Positions 10,213-20,639 of a stretch of 64,000 bases of DNA are shown piece after piece. Within the stretch, counting starts at the first letter, position 1, and every line of letters begins with the position of its first letter. A program made the position numbers and the translations under genes. Under the pieces are notes generated by a model. The model was not told where the DNA came from, searched no databases, and saw only the letters and a program-made list of their open reading frames with translations. The stretch comes from Diaporthe sp. PMI_573 (lineage: Eukaryota; Ascomycota; Sordariomycetes; Diaporthales; Diaporthaceae). The stretch lies in NCBI GenBank assembly GCA_021399435.1, contig JAJTUP010000133.1:1-64000 (forward strand), written 5' to 3'.

Positions 10213-10834
10213 TCAGCCAGGCTCTGCTAAGGAAGCTCAGCCTGCCCACGACACATACCGAAGAGTCACCCCGATGAAGGCATCTGACGAGTCCCTGAAC
10301 AATCTCTCCGATTCAGAGATTCTGCTTGAGGATACTAGCTCACCCTCACAGAACCAATCCAAGAATGTATTCTTACCAGACCTCGACCAAGGTGTTGTGA
10401 CCATGGTGACGCCTACCCGTATAACAAAAACGAAAGCTGTCGATAGACTTGTTGCGCATCACCCGACGCTGAGATGTCGCTTCTCCTATTTTAAAAATAC
10501 CAGGGCAACTTGAGCAAGCAAGATCATCTTGACCCGAAGGACTGCCACTAGACAACAAACGACTGGGAATGTACCCAGTGTTTTAATATTTTCAGCTCTC
10601 GAATTCAGCTCCAGAATATCGTGTCTATCGCCTAGGGAAGCCATAACATCATGTGAGGGCCCGTCTTGCCCGTCAAAGTCATTATGGCCCATCACCTCAT
10701 CATCACCTTATTGTCCGCCGAGTCATCATTATAGAAAATAGAGAGTACCTTTCCCTATTATAGCAGTAGTACCTCGGCTGCTGTTATGTCAAAATGCTCT
10801 ACCTAGGATTTTGATCCTATCATTGCTCTTGAAA
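10213..10834. other. Intergenic, possible zinc-finger-like remnant
   Basis: A 79-codon plus frame (10274-10513) has no recognisable domain. Between about 10530 and 10655 another plus frame shows a W-E-C-T-Q-C segment with the first half of a C2H2-like pattern and two TAGs in place of likely Gln codons. Too little survives to call it a gene. Confidence 0.25.
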
Positions 10835-12181
10835 CTACTCCTCGATTAAATCCACCAGAAGATTTAATCCCTTCCACTGCTTGATCAGGTTGTCCTGAAG
10901 CTTTTCCGCCTTCTTGAGCTTATTGTACTCTACTATGAACTTAGCCTTGCTTTTCTGAAATTTAATTATTGTCAGCTTGAGTTTATTCTCTTTAGCTTTT
11001 AGCTTATTAATCTCGGCTTCTAATATATCAAGATCAACCTTGCCCAAGTTTTAAATAATCTCAATTTTATTGCAAACCTCCTGCATCTAATTTAGGGTTG
11101 CAGATAAGTTCTTTTTAAGAAAGTCTTGTATATAGTATATGTTTTTCTACTTTATGTACCCCCAGGCTTAGTTTGTATTATCCGGCTGCCTACTGCCCTA
11201 AGTGACGTTAAACCTGTCTTGCTAAATAAATAATTGTGCCAATATGGTAAGAAGAATCTTAGTCTATAGCAGGTCGGCTAGATATATAAATAGCAGCGCC
11301 GTGATATATACAATCTGCGGCTCTAGCTTTATATAGTAAAGAAGACATAGAGTCAGCCTCTACGTCTTGGTGGTACTCTAAAGGCTGCCTGCGGCTGGAA
11401 TCTGGTGATTCTGCTACGTCTATTGCGGCAAGTAAGCCTCGGTCTGCTTTGAAATCTTCCCCGTAGTGCAGCCAACCATTATTAGCGCCTAAACCTAGTA
11501 GGTATTGCCTCTATTTTGGATATTAAGATATAGGTCTGCCCGTCTCTTAAATATTTGCGCAAGCTCCTCAAGCTTCTAGACAGCTCTACGGGTTAGGCTA
11601 AAACGTGGCTTGCCGTCTAGGTCTGCATGGCTTGCCGTCTTGTCTACCTCCTTAATAAAGTTTCTTACAATTAAGTGATCTAGGTCTAGATTATCCTAGG
11701 CATGCTTGTTCTTTACCTACTTATTTACATGCTTAGCATACTTATCAACCAGACCGGCGAGCTTCTAAAGCTTGTGGTAATTAAGGAACTTACCTTGTCT
11801 GCCTTTAATCAACAAGGATACTATATAAGTCCCGGCAGTAGCCTTATTATTATATTAACAGTTAGCGTCTATGTTACGGTTATTGTATAGGTCGAATGCT
11901 AGTGTGCTACCAATAATTGATTTAAGGAGCTTTACATTTATATAGTGAAGGAGGCTGGCTATTTGCATTATAGGCATATTTTTCTTAAAGCTCTTTAATG
12001 TCTTGTGGAGTGGCAGGTTATCACGGACCTTCTTAAGGTTCCTGACGATGTTACCTATTATCAGCATGATCTCGAAAAGGCTTTTGCTCTCGTTAAGGGC
12101 CTGGACCAGCTCGGCCCTGATTCCTTTTATTAGCGGCTTTTCTGCCGACGGCCGGTACTGTGCAGGCATCTGAGCAGCCAT
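10835..12181 (-). pseudogene. Unrecognised coiled-coil protein relic, 449 codons in one frame with RIP stops
   Basis: From ATG 12181-12179 (MAAQMPAQYRPSAEKP) to 10835 the minus strand holds a single frame without indels, interrupted by many TAG/TAA codons and no TGA that I found. The N-terminal part is helical (IRAELVQALNESKSLFEI; NIVRNLKKVRDNLPLHKTL). The C-terminal 70 codons (11047-10835) are a typical Lys/Glu/Leu coiled coil. Stops lie where Gln would fit. I do not recognise the family. The coiled coil and the RIP pattern resemble the relic at 21071-22516, so both may be old members of the accessory block. Confidence 0.6.
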
Positions 12182-12588
12182 TTTCAATATCGGGATTGAG
12201 TGGTCTGGTTTATTGGTTAGGTTGTCGCGGGGTGAAGTTGTGTCGGACAGTGTTGAAGTCTCTATCAGAGGTGGGCATGGTTTAAATCAGCACACGAGAC
12301 CTGGTGTCCATTGTCATTGTTTTCATCCATTGTTTCGAAAGCTTGAGAAATCGGTCCAATCAGAATTGGGGCCAATTTGTGTGCAAAGACAATGAGGAGC
12401 TTGCCCTCCAATCATTGATGGCAAGGGGTAGTGATTCTGACTTGGGATGAAAAGTTAAATCAATTGTCCATAATAATTGCAATGCATAGGCTTCATTGAA
12501 GACCTCTAGAGGCTACCAAAGCACCCAGAACAACAATTATCTGGGAGGGGGTGCAGGGATGAGCACAAGGTAACATTGGTGTGGTGGG
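12182..12588. other. Intergenic, nothing recognised
   Basis: Divergent flank of the relic above; no supported feature. Confidence 0.35.
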
Positions 12589-12961
12589 TGTGTGTTGGGG
12601 TCTCCGATACACATACAGAATGTATGTGTGTCGAGGGGTCCGATACACATACAAAGTTACCACCACACCAGATGGGTGTGTATCGGAACCTCCGATATAC
12701 ATACAAAATGTATGTGTATCGAGTGGTCCGATACACATACAATATAGTATCTTGCCTTAATCAGGCAGCATTGCTGTCTGGTGACATGAGGACTAGTTAG
12801 TGTGTATTGGAGAGTCCGATACACGTACAAAATTGGTGTGTATCGGGTCTCCGATACACATGCTAAACTGAAGTTAGGAATTGAGGAGGACTGCTTTGGT
12901 GTGTATCGGAAGGTCCGATACACATACAAAATTGGTGTGTATCGGACCCTCCGATACACAC
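12589..12961. repeat. Family B paired-hairpin array, four units
   Basis: Four units at about 12589-12652, 12675-12741, 12800-12861 and 12899-12960. Each unit is two hairpins with stems near TGTGTATCGGA/TCCGATACACA and a loop of two to four bases, separated by a short spacer around TACAAAATTGG or TACAAAATGTATG. The stems are 9-11 bp and several are perfect. Apparent frames here are by-products of the repeat. Confidence 0.88.
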
Positions 12962-14127
12962 TAAAGAAAAACTAACATATTGGGCTGGTCTCTACTTAAG
13001 GTAGACATAACCAGATGTACAATTGATTCAATGGTATAAACTTGATGAACTCCAGAATGAGGCAGCGGCGAATTACTTAGCTTGTGCATGTTGCTGTCGG
13101 CAAGAAGTAGCTTAATCTCACTTAGACCCCGGAGCCCAACCCATACCTTTGCCCCAAGCCAGCCACATACATGCTAAATGATAATTGATGCTGACATTTC
13201 ATGATCTGAGACACGACGATACAAAGGAAGTATTAGGCTTGATTAAAACACGATCGCGGATATGTGGAATTGACACAACCGCTTTCAAATGTAGGGCGAC
13301 TTGTGCTTTTCAAACCAGATGTAACGGGCAATTGGGATAATTCATTCATTGAGCCAAGCACATGTGCACGTCTTGAACTCATTGACCTCAGCTGGCATTG
13401 TGTGCATCCGAGTTTATGTAAACATGTCGGATGCTGCTGTCACTTGGGCAGACATGCAGTAGTCAAAACCGCTACAATTATGAGCCGTGTCAGATGCCGA
13501 GTCCTTCCGGATTCAACGGAGCCGGGCCGGGCCGGCGTGCGCCGAAGGGTCTCGAGTGCATGGTCCGCGCCACGCATTGGGAGAATAGCCAGTCATTTCA
13601 AACTCGAATACGGGAATACTTGGCCAGTCAGTTTCAAATAGTGTGAATCCAGGATTAGATTGTCAAATACTATATACGATTGCTTCGAGCTCAATTGTCT
13701 TAACAAACTTTGATTGCCTCCGTAGCGCATGTCGGTCTTCCAGTTACCAACGAGAGATGTCCCGAGAGACAAGGCGGTTTTGATCGAGTGCAGTCATCGA
13801 CGTGTTACCGTATTGCCGCCATTGACGCCATGTATGTCCAGGCTTGCATACCGCATGGGCGACGGCCTTCATTCATTTTGACAAGCCGAGTGAAACCACG
13901 TTAACGTCACGGTCGGTCAACTCAAAAGACCCGATGCTCATGTCATTGCATAGAGCAATGAAATGCTGAGAGATGCAGTGACAATATGTATCAATTGTGC
14001 CATTGACTGCGCCGGAGCTTTAAAGGCTGACAATGTGTGTTGAGCTTGCCGTGATGACGACGGCGATGATGGGTACAGGAGTGAGGGCAGAGTTAGTAGG
14101 TTAGCCTGGTTGGCAGTCTATTTCGGG
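12962..14127. other. Intergenic, nothing recognised
   Basis: No supported gene in 1.2 kb. The plus frame at 13264-13641 has no domain, no codon bias and overlaps another frame of similar length. Confidence 0.4.
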
Positions 14128-14237
14128 TGTGTGTGTATCGCTGACCGCAACACACATACGAAATGGCTCTGTGTCCCTAACTGCGACACACATACAAAGT
14201 AGGGGTGTGTGAGTTGCTGGCCGTGATACATACTCTT
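14128..14237. repeat. Diverged family B-like hairpins (third arm variant)
   Basis: Three GTGTGT..ACACAC-type segments with loops containing GCTGACCGC, CTAACTGCG and GCTGGCCGTG. They are joined by spacers CATACGAAATGG and CATACAAAGTAGG. Spacer and architecture agree with the family at 12589; the inner stem has diverged. Confidence 0.6.
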
Positions 14238-14976
14238 CCTTATAGCGGGCATTCCTGACTGATGGATGTCAGCATGGCTGTGAATCGTGCTCCGCAAGTA
14301 CACCGCGTCAATTTGATGTTCATCGGCGGCTATAATATGATCATCTCGTCGTGACCATCGAGGCGCTTCCTGGTTCTGAGCCCCGCCGGTCAGTGGCCCT
14401 CCTCGTACGACCATTTAATCGCAAGTTCATTCCTACATAGAATTCTCAGCTCCAAGAGACAGACCCCGGGATTTCTGCCAATTCTCAGGAAATCGCGACA
14501 AAATGGTTCGGCAGTGCGCTCAAGATCCTCAACCAAACCAGCCAACTCGCCCCATATAGAAACAAGTCCATCCAGGACAACACGCTCAGCAAGCCCATGC
14601 GCCAATCATTTAATTCACTCACCTTGATTGAAAGTGAATGTTCATACGAATATCAAGATTGAGCCGTGGTCTCTTTCTATCTTGAAATAATGCACTGCAA
14701 CGTTGTCCATTCAAGCAAAGTGAGAGTCTGTTCCAAGACATCCCATCTACTACAAGTACATCTCACTACTGGTTCTGATCCGGGAATGACAGGGGTCAGG
14801 GGTGAAGTTTTTCTCTTGGCATGACTGGGTTAGCTCTTCCACCAGAAAGACAACATCTCAATAGAGCCACAAATCACATAAATCACGCATATCACAGAGG
14901 TTGGGAAAAGAAAAGCCAACATTTATATAATTAACTCCATCAGGCTACGGACTCCCGAGACACACGGTCTTTTCTT
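14238..14976. other. 3' flank of the helicase-like gene
   Basis: No supported gene. The short minus frame at 14390-14605 has no recognisable domain. Confidence 0.35.
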
Positions 14977-17217
14977 TCAGTCCCGCATGGCCACTTCCGA
15001 AACCCGTGGATCCGCATCCTGCGCTTCCAGGTCGCCAATGAGTGATTTGATCACATCATAATCAAACCACATCAGGCCCGTGACAGACGTGACGCCCTTG
15101 CCGTCAGTTGAAATCGACAAGGGCAGACCGCCAAAGAGCATATGCTCCAGCTGGGCCAGGAGCTTGACATTCTCTGCCTGGACACACCTGTGGGCATGCA
15201 GGTAATTGTCAAACTCGCCCTGAATCTCGGCTTCCTCGTTCGACCGGAGCCAGACAGCATACAGGGCATTTCGGGCAGCCCGACCACTGCGCTTCGTCTG
15301 GGACGGGATGACGATTGCAGTGGAGTAATTGGCCCGCGCAATCTCGTCCTCCACCATCCTCAGGTCCTTTGGGGTCAAAGGGGCGTTCCACACATTCTGC
15401 TCAGCGTTTGTCAAGGGACCCAGATTCACCAAGCGCTCCCAGGACGCCAGTGTAGCCATGGCCTCTCCCATTCTTTCTAGTTCAAGACAAAAGGGCCAGT
15501 TCTCGTCAGGATTCACGGTCTCCGACGGGTTGGTGCCCTGGGGGCCCACCTGAGAGGACATCATCTCGAAAGTGGCCCAGATCATCCAGACCAGGCCTCG
15601 GTCGACACACTCTCTACCCGGGCCTCCCTGGGCCAGCAATTGGGCAGCACGGCGCAGGAACGAAGGAAATACGTCAACGCCGTTGAGCCCCATGCTCATA
15701 TCTACCAGGAACGGCTTGGACATTTCCTTCATGAAACAAAGCCGCACGATGGACCTGGCCACCTTCCTCCCCATGCGGCCCATATCAATACCCGCCAGGG
15801 CGGTGGCCGCCTCTAGGGTCAGAGACGCCTCCATGTCCATGAGACCTCTTGCCACGCGGCCCTTCCCTGTGACAATGAACCCATTGCCTTGCTCCGTCAC
15901 CAGACCCATGGCACGCAGCCGCACGATCAGATCACGAGTCTGCTCCACCGCCTTGAATACCGGGAGCACCTTCAGCGCCCTTGCCGGATATGCAGCCACC
16001 ATAGCAAAGCACTCCCTCAGCGGGTCATTAGTGCCATTCTGGATGTGGGCGTCATAATACGAGTGTGACTCGCCCTCACCCTGAAAGAAAACCTCAACAA
16101 TCCGTGCCGGCCGAGGTGAGTCCGGTCCCTCGCGTCCCCGTCCAGTCCAGCGTTGAGATAGGAGGGACTTCCTGGACTGAAGCAGAAGTGACGAGGTGAC
16201 AAAATGCAGCTCGTCATCGTAGACCCTGCGTGTGGCGCTCTTTACGATGGAGACCACCATGCCAACATTGACCAGAGTCAGGGGCGTCGAGAAGCAACCC
16301 GGCTCGATCAGCACGAGAGTGGCCGGGGCTCGAAGAACTGCCTGGTCCGTTAAAGAAAGGGTCCGACCACAAAGTTCAATGTCCCGCTGCTCAAGTCCAG
16401 CACAAAACCTTAGATTCATATAGACCCCCGACCCGAATGCCGCTTCAACAAGACGCAAGAACCAGTCACAGGTGTATTGGCTGCTCCCATACACCACTAC
16501 GTGCTGGTTATTCTTGATGACGGCAGCTGCATCCGCCGCGATCCTTGCCATGGCTTCCTCGCTCCCCTCGTGTTTTTCAGCTCGGGGGGCTTCCTTGGCC
16601 GGCCCGCAACAGACAGACAGGCCCATCGACAGATCTGTGGAGCGTGACGGGGGCAACGTTGACATGAGGTGGTGAGGATGCTTGAGCCAGTCCCCGCCTC
16701 GGTTTGGCTGGTAAGACAGCCCAAGCATCTTGACGTTGAACCCCGCCCTCTTGACCAGAACCTCCCTCGCATGTAATGCAAACTGGCCTTGCGTGACCCA
16801 GGCGTCTATGTTGCTCCCGGGCTCTTGCTTGCAGATAACAACCATGCGGGAGGGGAGGAACGGCTACTGGGTGTCGGCATCTAGGAGCTGCCGGAATCGT
16901 GGGTAGGACAGTAGGAGGATAGGTCCCAGGGCCATTCTGCTCTTGCTTACGGCAGATATCTCGCCAATCTTTCTACCGTGGAAGTTCTTGTCTTTGAGCT
17001 GGAGGTCTAGCAGCTCGGCCTCCAGCGTGGTGTTGCAGACGTATATGATCGTCAGCCTCACCCCTGCCTCTATCTCTTGGACTGCGGTCTAGACAACCTC
17101 CAACACGTGTTTACTAATGGCCAGCGGGGTGCTACTGGTGATTCTTCCCACTTTTGAGCCATCCTTCTTGATCCACGAGTGGATCTCCTCCCTGGTAGCC
17201 GCTTTCGAGAAAGGCAT
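14977..17217 (-). pseudogene. DEAH/RHA-type helicase-like protein, degenerate active site, two in-frame TAGs
   Basis: From ATG 17217-17215 (MPFSKAATREEIHSWIKK) a 747-codon frame ends at TGA 14979-14977. TAG codons at 17091-17089 and 16866-16864 split it; each is one C-to-T change from CAG. The layout follows DEAH/RHA helicases. A motif Ia/Ib-like part (LTIIYVCNTT) is followed by LLLSYPRFRQLLDAD and VVICKQEPGSNIDAW, where motif II (DExH) is expected but the acidic and His residues are missing. KMLGLSY sits where motif III (SAT) belongs. Then RRVYDDELHFVTS and SQRWTGRGREG (motif VI, QRxGRxGR) follow, and then an HA2-like helical part (LRAMGLVTEQGNGFIVTGKGRVARGL). I see no Walker A lysine in GKST context. 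So it is probably not an ATPase, even if the TAGs are ignored. Translation from 16845 alone would give 622 aa. It shares a 291-bp divergent promoter with 17509. Confidence 0.62.
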
Positions 17218-17508
17218 CTTGAATCTTGGTCGCGATGTGGGTCGTGAAGGCGTTCAATTTCGGGTGGGCAGGAATTCCGCTGGTGTTGGGGAGCTTGGTT
17301 TGGGTTTGACTGGAAATCAATTGAGCTGCCTAGCTGTCTAGTGTTTTTTTTATTATTTTTATTTAATTTTCTTTGCAGCCCTCAGACCTCCACGACCCCA
17401 CCTTTGACTTGCCAACCACAACCTCGCCAACACACCCAACCTCAACCCCCATTCCAAGCGACCAAGAGAACCACACAAATCCCTAGTCGCGATCAATACG
17501 AGGTTAAA
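17218..17508. promoter_or_regulatory. Bidirectional promoter between helicase-like gene and 17509 gene
   Basis: 291 bp. The plus side has a C/A-rich leader (CCTCAGACCTCCACGACCCC and CAACCACAACCTCGCC) typical of fungal 5' UTRs, preceded by a T-rich tract (17342-17370). Shared control of the two genes is inference. Confidence 0.45.
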
Positions 17509-19146
17509 ATGGCACCAAAGCGCATCATCGGAGATGTGAGGGACGAGTGGTACCCCGGAAAGGAGGCGGACGAGGCCAGGTGGAGGGCGAAGAACATGAA
17601 TTCTTCGAAACCTTCTCTGGGGGCATCGCGGTGGAACGAGGGCAAGCCGCAAAGCCAGTGGTCCCTCGAGACCACCCGCGATGAGATATTTGGCAAGATG
17701 GCGGAGCTCGAGGGCAAGAAGGAACTAAGCCCCGAGGAGAAGTACCCGAGGGTGAATGCGGCGAGGGGCAAGGTGTACGAGGACATGTGCATCAACAAGG
17801 TCGCCGAGACTGGGGCGGGAGCCACCGTCATCAACGTCGAGTATTGTATCGACGCCATACTCTGGACAGATCATGGCGAGCGAGCACGCCTGTCATCTGG
17901 TATACTGCCACTTGCTGACCTGTGTTTTGTGACAGTCTGGAGCCGCAACAAGCAGCCGTTCCCCTGGGCTCAGCCCGGGATCCACAGGGAGGACGCAGGG
18001 TATGCTGCCTTCGTTAGCAGGAGGAAGCAGAATCCCACGCTGCCGGAGCAGCGGGGGAGTTGGTCAGGCGCCGTGTTGAGTGACGACGAGGCCAGGCGGG
18101 CTCAGTGGCAACAAGAGCAGGCTGGTCTCGAGAAGAAGATGAAGGCCGAGGGCAAGAAGTGGGAGGACATGGCCCCGCAGGTCCAGGATAAGTGGACGTC
18201 CACCCAGACCGACAAGGATGGGAACCGGGTCCATGGCCAGGAGAAGGTGGTCATCCACGGCAAGCCTGCGGCTGCAGAGGCGGCCAAGGAGAAGGAGAAG
18301 GAGAAGGAGGAGAAGGCAGAGCTCAAGAAGACCGAGGCCGAGCCGGCGCCTTGGTCCCCAGAGGAGATGACCAAGCTCTACGATGAGATTTTTGGTCGGG
18401 ACGGAGCTCGTCTCGATGGCATGGCAGGCTTCGAGCTGCCATTTGAGAAGAAATTCGCCGGCGTGGTCTGGGCTAAGACCATCGCTGAGGCAAAGCGTCT
18501 CTTCCCGGCGACGATCGAGATGCTTCCAAAGGACCTGGGTTGGGATCGGTTCAAGATCTGCCTGCGGTTTGTCCCTTGGGTGGTCCGGGGCCCACGTCTC
18601 TTCCCGTTGCACAAGAGCAACTTGGTCTGGGCCTGGTGTGTGCTGCTGGAGTACAAGAAGAGGCTGATCCAGCAGGCCGCAGATGATCAGGGTGAGGCAG
18701 AGCCTTCGGAGCCCCTCTCGTTGTATGAGGGCATCCGGGGTGTCATTGAGGAATGGACAGAGCGGACGGCCACGGAGAAAGCCGATCTGTCTGTGGTAAG
18801 TCGGGCCTGGGACCTGGATGCCCAGGCTAACAAGGATGGCCTCGAGGACGAGGCAACAAAGCAGCGTCTGTACGACGCCGTATCCAAGGTGGTCTCGTCG
18901 TCATGCAAGCGGGACGATGTGAGCCGGGCTCATCGTGTGGTGAACTGGGCCGAGATTGACCCCGATGAGCTCGGCGGTGGGCCACGGACCCGTACCTATC
19001 TTGCCATCGAGGCCATGATTAGGTATTGTGAGTCCACGACCGGGGAGGAGGCGCTGGGCAGGATCGCTCGGCACATGATGGCAGGTGAGCATGGGGCCGC
19101 ATCGCGTCTGAAGAAGCGGGCGGTCGAGGCTGCCAACAGCAGCTAG
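17509..19146 (+). CDS. Hypothetical 545-aa charged protein, possible structural partner of the helicase-like gene
   Basis: ATG 17509 (TTAAAATGGCA) opens a 545-aa protein; the frame is also open upstream to 17341 but that part reads like a translated leader. Visible parts are: a basic, Trp-containing N-terminus (MAPKRIIGDVRDEWYPGKEA); a folded-looking region to about residue 190 with aromatic clusters (PFPWAQPGIHREDAGYAAF); a highly charged Lys/Glu helix near residues 255-280 (KEKEKEKEEKAELKK); and a C-terminal domain starting WSPEEMTKLYDEIFG, with FKICLRFVPWVV and HKSNLVWAWCVLLEYKK. No family is recognised. The segment at about 17880-17935 (LSSGILPLADLCF) could be a short in-frame intron. No internal stops: unlike its neighbours it is intact. 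A capsid- or scaffold-like role is only a guess. Confidence 0.6.
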   Translation: MAPKRIIGDVRDEWYPGKEADEARWRAKNMNSSKPSLGASRWNEGKPQSQWSLETTRDEIFGKMAELEGKKELSPEEKYPRVNAARGKVYEDMCINKVAETGAGATVINVEYCIDAILWTDHGERARLSSGILPLADLCFVTVWSRNKQPFPWAQPGIHREDAGYAAFVSRRKQNPTLPEQRGSWSGAVLSDDEARRAQWQQEQAGLEKKMKAEGKKWEDMAPQVQDKWTSTQTDKDGNRVHGQEKVVIHGKPAAAEAAKEKEKEKEEKAELKKTEAEPAPWSPEEMTKLYDEIFGRDGARLDGMAGFELPFEKKFAGVVWAKTIAEAKRLFPATIEMLPKDLGWDRFKICLRFVPWVVRGPRLFPLHKSNLVWAWCVLLEYKKRLIQQAADDQGEAEPSEPLSLYEGIRGVIEEWTERTATEKADLSVVSRAWDLDAQANKDGLEDEATKQRLYDAVSKVVSSSCKRDDVSRAHRVVNWAEIDPDELGGGPRTRTYLAIEAMIRYCESTTGEEALGRIARHMMAGEHGAASRLKKRAVEAANSS

Positions 19147-19818
19147 GCCGATTACCGAGAGTGATCAGCATTGGTTTTCTATACTTTTAATGAGATGCTC
19201 TTTGTGAAGCTTTAAATTCCACTCCACGTCCCCTGCCATGCCTGCTGTCACCCGTAGTAAAATATGCTCATTCTGCCAACCGGGCTCACCAATCAATGTG
19301 AATAGACAGAAGGTAATTGTGAAGCGTCAACTGATGGACCAAGTCAGGATCCATTACCTACGGAGTCCCACTGCATATGTAGTATGTGAAAAGAAGAGAA
19401 TGCAGCCATACGAAGAGAAGTGTTCATCTACTCAGTTGAAGTTGTCTTTATTCCAATGGCAGAGTCACCCCAGAGAAGAGCAACTTGCCAGGGCCAGTTG
19501 ACATTTGCATGTGTAGATATTCAAGGTTCACTATTTATTGCCCCTCCACCCCACTACTAGGAATTATTGTTTTCGTTGCCCCTCCATCTCACTAGGAAGT
19601 ACCTAGGTACCTGAAGCTCGAAAACTTGCGCAGGTGGTTGGGTGCTTGATGGGAAAAACAAAACGAAGGGGGGAAAAAAAAACAAGACCCCCCAAACCGC
19701 AACCACAACCACAACAAAACGACACCACTTTCTCGCCGTTTTCTGGCCGTTTTCTCGTCGTTTCTTGTCGGTTTCGCCGCTTTTTTGACTTTTTTCACAC
19801 TCAAAAAAAAAAGTCAAA
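19147..19818. other. Intergenic region and leader of the CCHC gene
   Basis: The last 180 bp contain an A-run, a CAACCACAACC tract, and a thrice-repeated CGTTTTCT/CGTTTCTTGTCG motif (about 19735-19770). An A10 run lies directly upstream of the ATG at 19819. Short frames here are shadows. Confidence 0.4.
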
Positions 19819-20639
19819 ATGTCGGGTCCATTCCGTGGACAGTGTTTTGCCTGTGGACGGAGGGGCCACAGGGCTGAGCAGTGCCGCGACCGTGGCGGAG
19901 GCGGCTTCAATGACTCCCGGCCCGGGTCGGTTTCAGGGTCGGTGTATGGAGGACAGGGTGGTGCGGCGCTCATGAATGAGCAATTTGGGCAGCCGGGCGG
20001 TGGCTTTGGTGGAGGTTTTGGCGGCGGTGTTGGTCGTGGTTTTGGTGGTGGTATGAACCCGCCGCCATTTCACGGTCAGCAGCAGCAGCAGCAGCAACCA
20101 TACGGGCTGCAGCAGTACCAGCCGCAGCAGTACCAGTCGGTTTGGAAGGGCTCACCGCTCCCATGCTGCCTGTCAGGCGTGGGGAGGTGTCGCGTCGGGA
20201 GAAGGCCCGTGATGGGGATCAGAAGTGGACCAGGTTTTACCACGACCTGGACCGCTTGGTCGAGTCCTGCGACCACTTCTGTGATCGGCACTGGGTGTGG
20301 GAGGACGAGAGCGAGCTTATCGACAAGCTCAAGGACTACGCCAAGACTTCGGCGTACAAGACGAGGTCCCAGCTTGAGGAGGAGCGCAATGCGCGGGGGT
20401 ACACGCCTGCAGAGGAGCAGGACGATGATGTTGGCTCCGGGAGTGGCAGCCCCATGGATACTACTGGAGGACAGGACGAGCCCCAGTACGAGCAAGGCGA
20501 GAATTCCCCGCAGAACGACGAGGACGTTCAGCAGGGAGGGGACAACGGGATCGTCGCGTCGAGCGTGGACGACGACGACAACTACCTGGACTACGAACCA
20601 CCCAGGCCCGCGGGGGCCGACAGGGGCTTTGACGATTAG
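19819..20639 (+). CDS. CCHC zinc-knuckle / Gly-Gln-rich nucleic-acid-binding protein, apparent frameshift in the middle
   Basis: From ATG 19819 the protein starts MSGPFRGQCFACGRRGHRAEQC, a perfect CX2CX4HX4C zinc knuckle as in retroviral nucleocapsid and RNA-binding proteins. It continues with RGG/GGF-rich segments and a Gln run (seven to eight Q, near 20080-20095). The first frame then turns into low-complexity Arg/Thr/Ser. Another frame, from about 20130, gives a sensible globular and acidic tail (RREKARDGDQKWTRFYHDLD..HFCDRHWVWEDE..DDDDNYLDYEP) ending at TAG 20639. A shift of one base between about 20130 and 20165 would join them. A GT..CAG intron of 37-41 nt also fits, but is shorter than usual. 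The family of the tail is not recognised. Confidence 0.6.

Noticed and set aside
5368..12961. CRISPR array
   Set aside because: The repeats are palindromic pairs with similar spacers, irregular distances and a eukaryotic setting; no cas genes.
13264..13641. 125-codon plus frame
   Set aside because: No ATG context, no domain, overlaps another frame of similar quality in a gene-poor stretch.
16864..17091. Programmed stop-codon readthrough in the helicase-like gene
   Set aside because: The contexts after TAG (CCG and ACC) are not known readthrough contexts, and nearby relics have the same type of change.
17359..18656. Several minus-strand frames opposite the 17509 gene
   Set aside because: They fragment where the plus frame stays open for 545 codons; composition is that of an antisense shadow.
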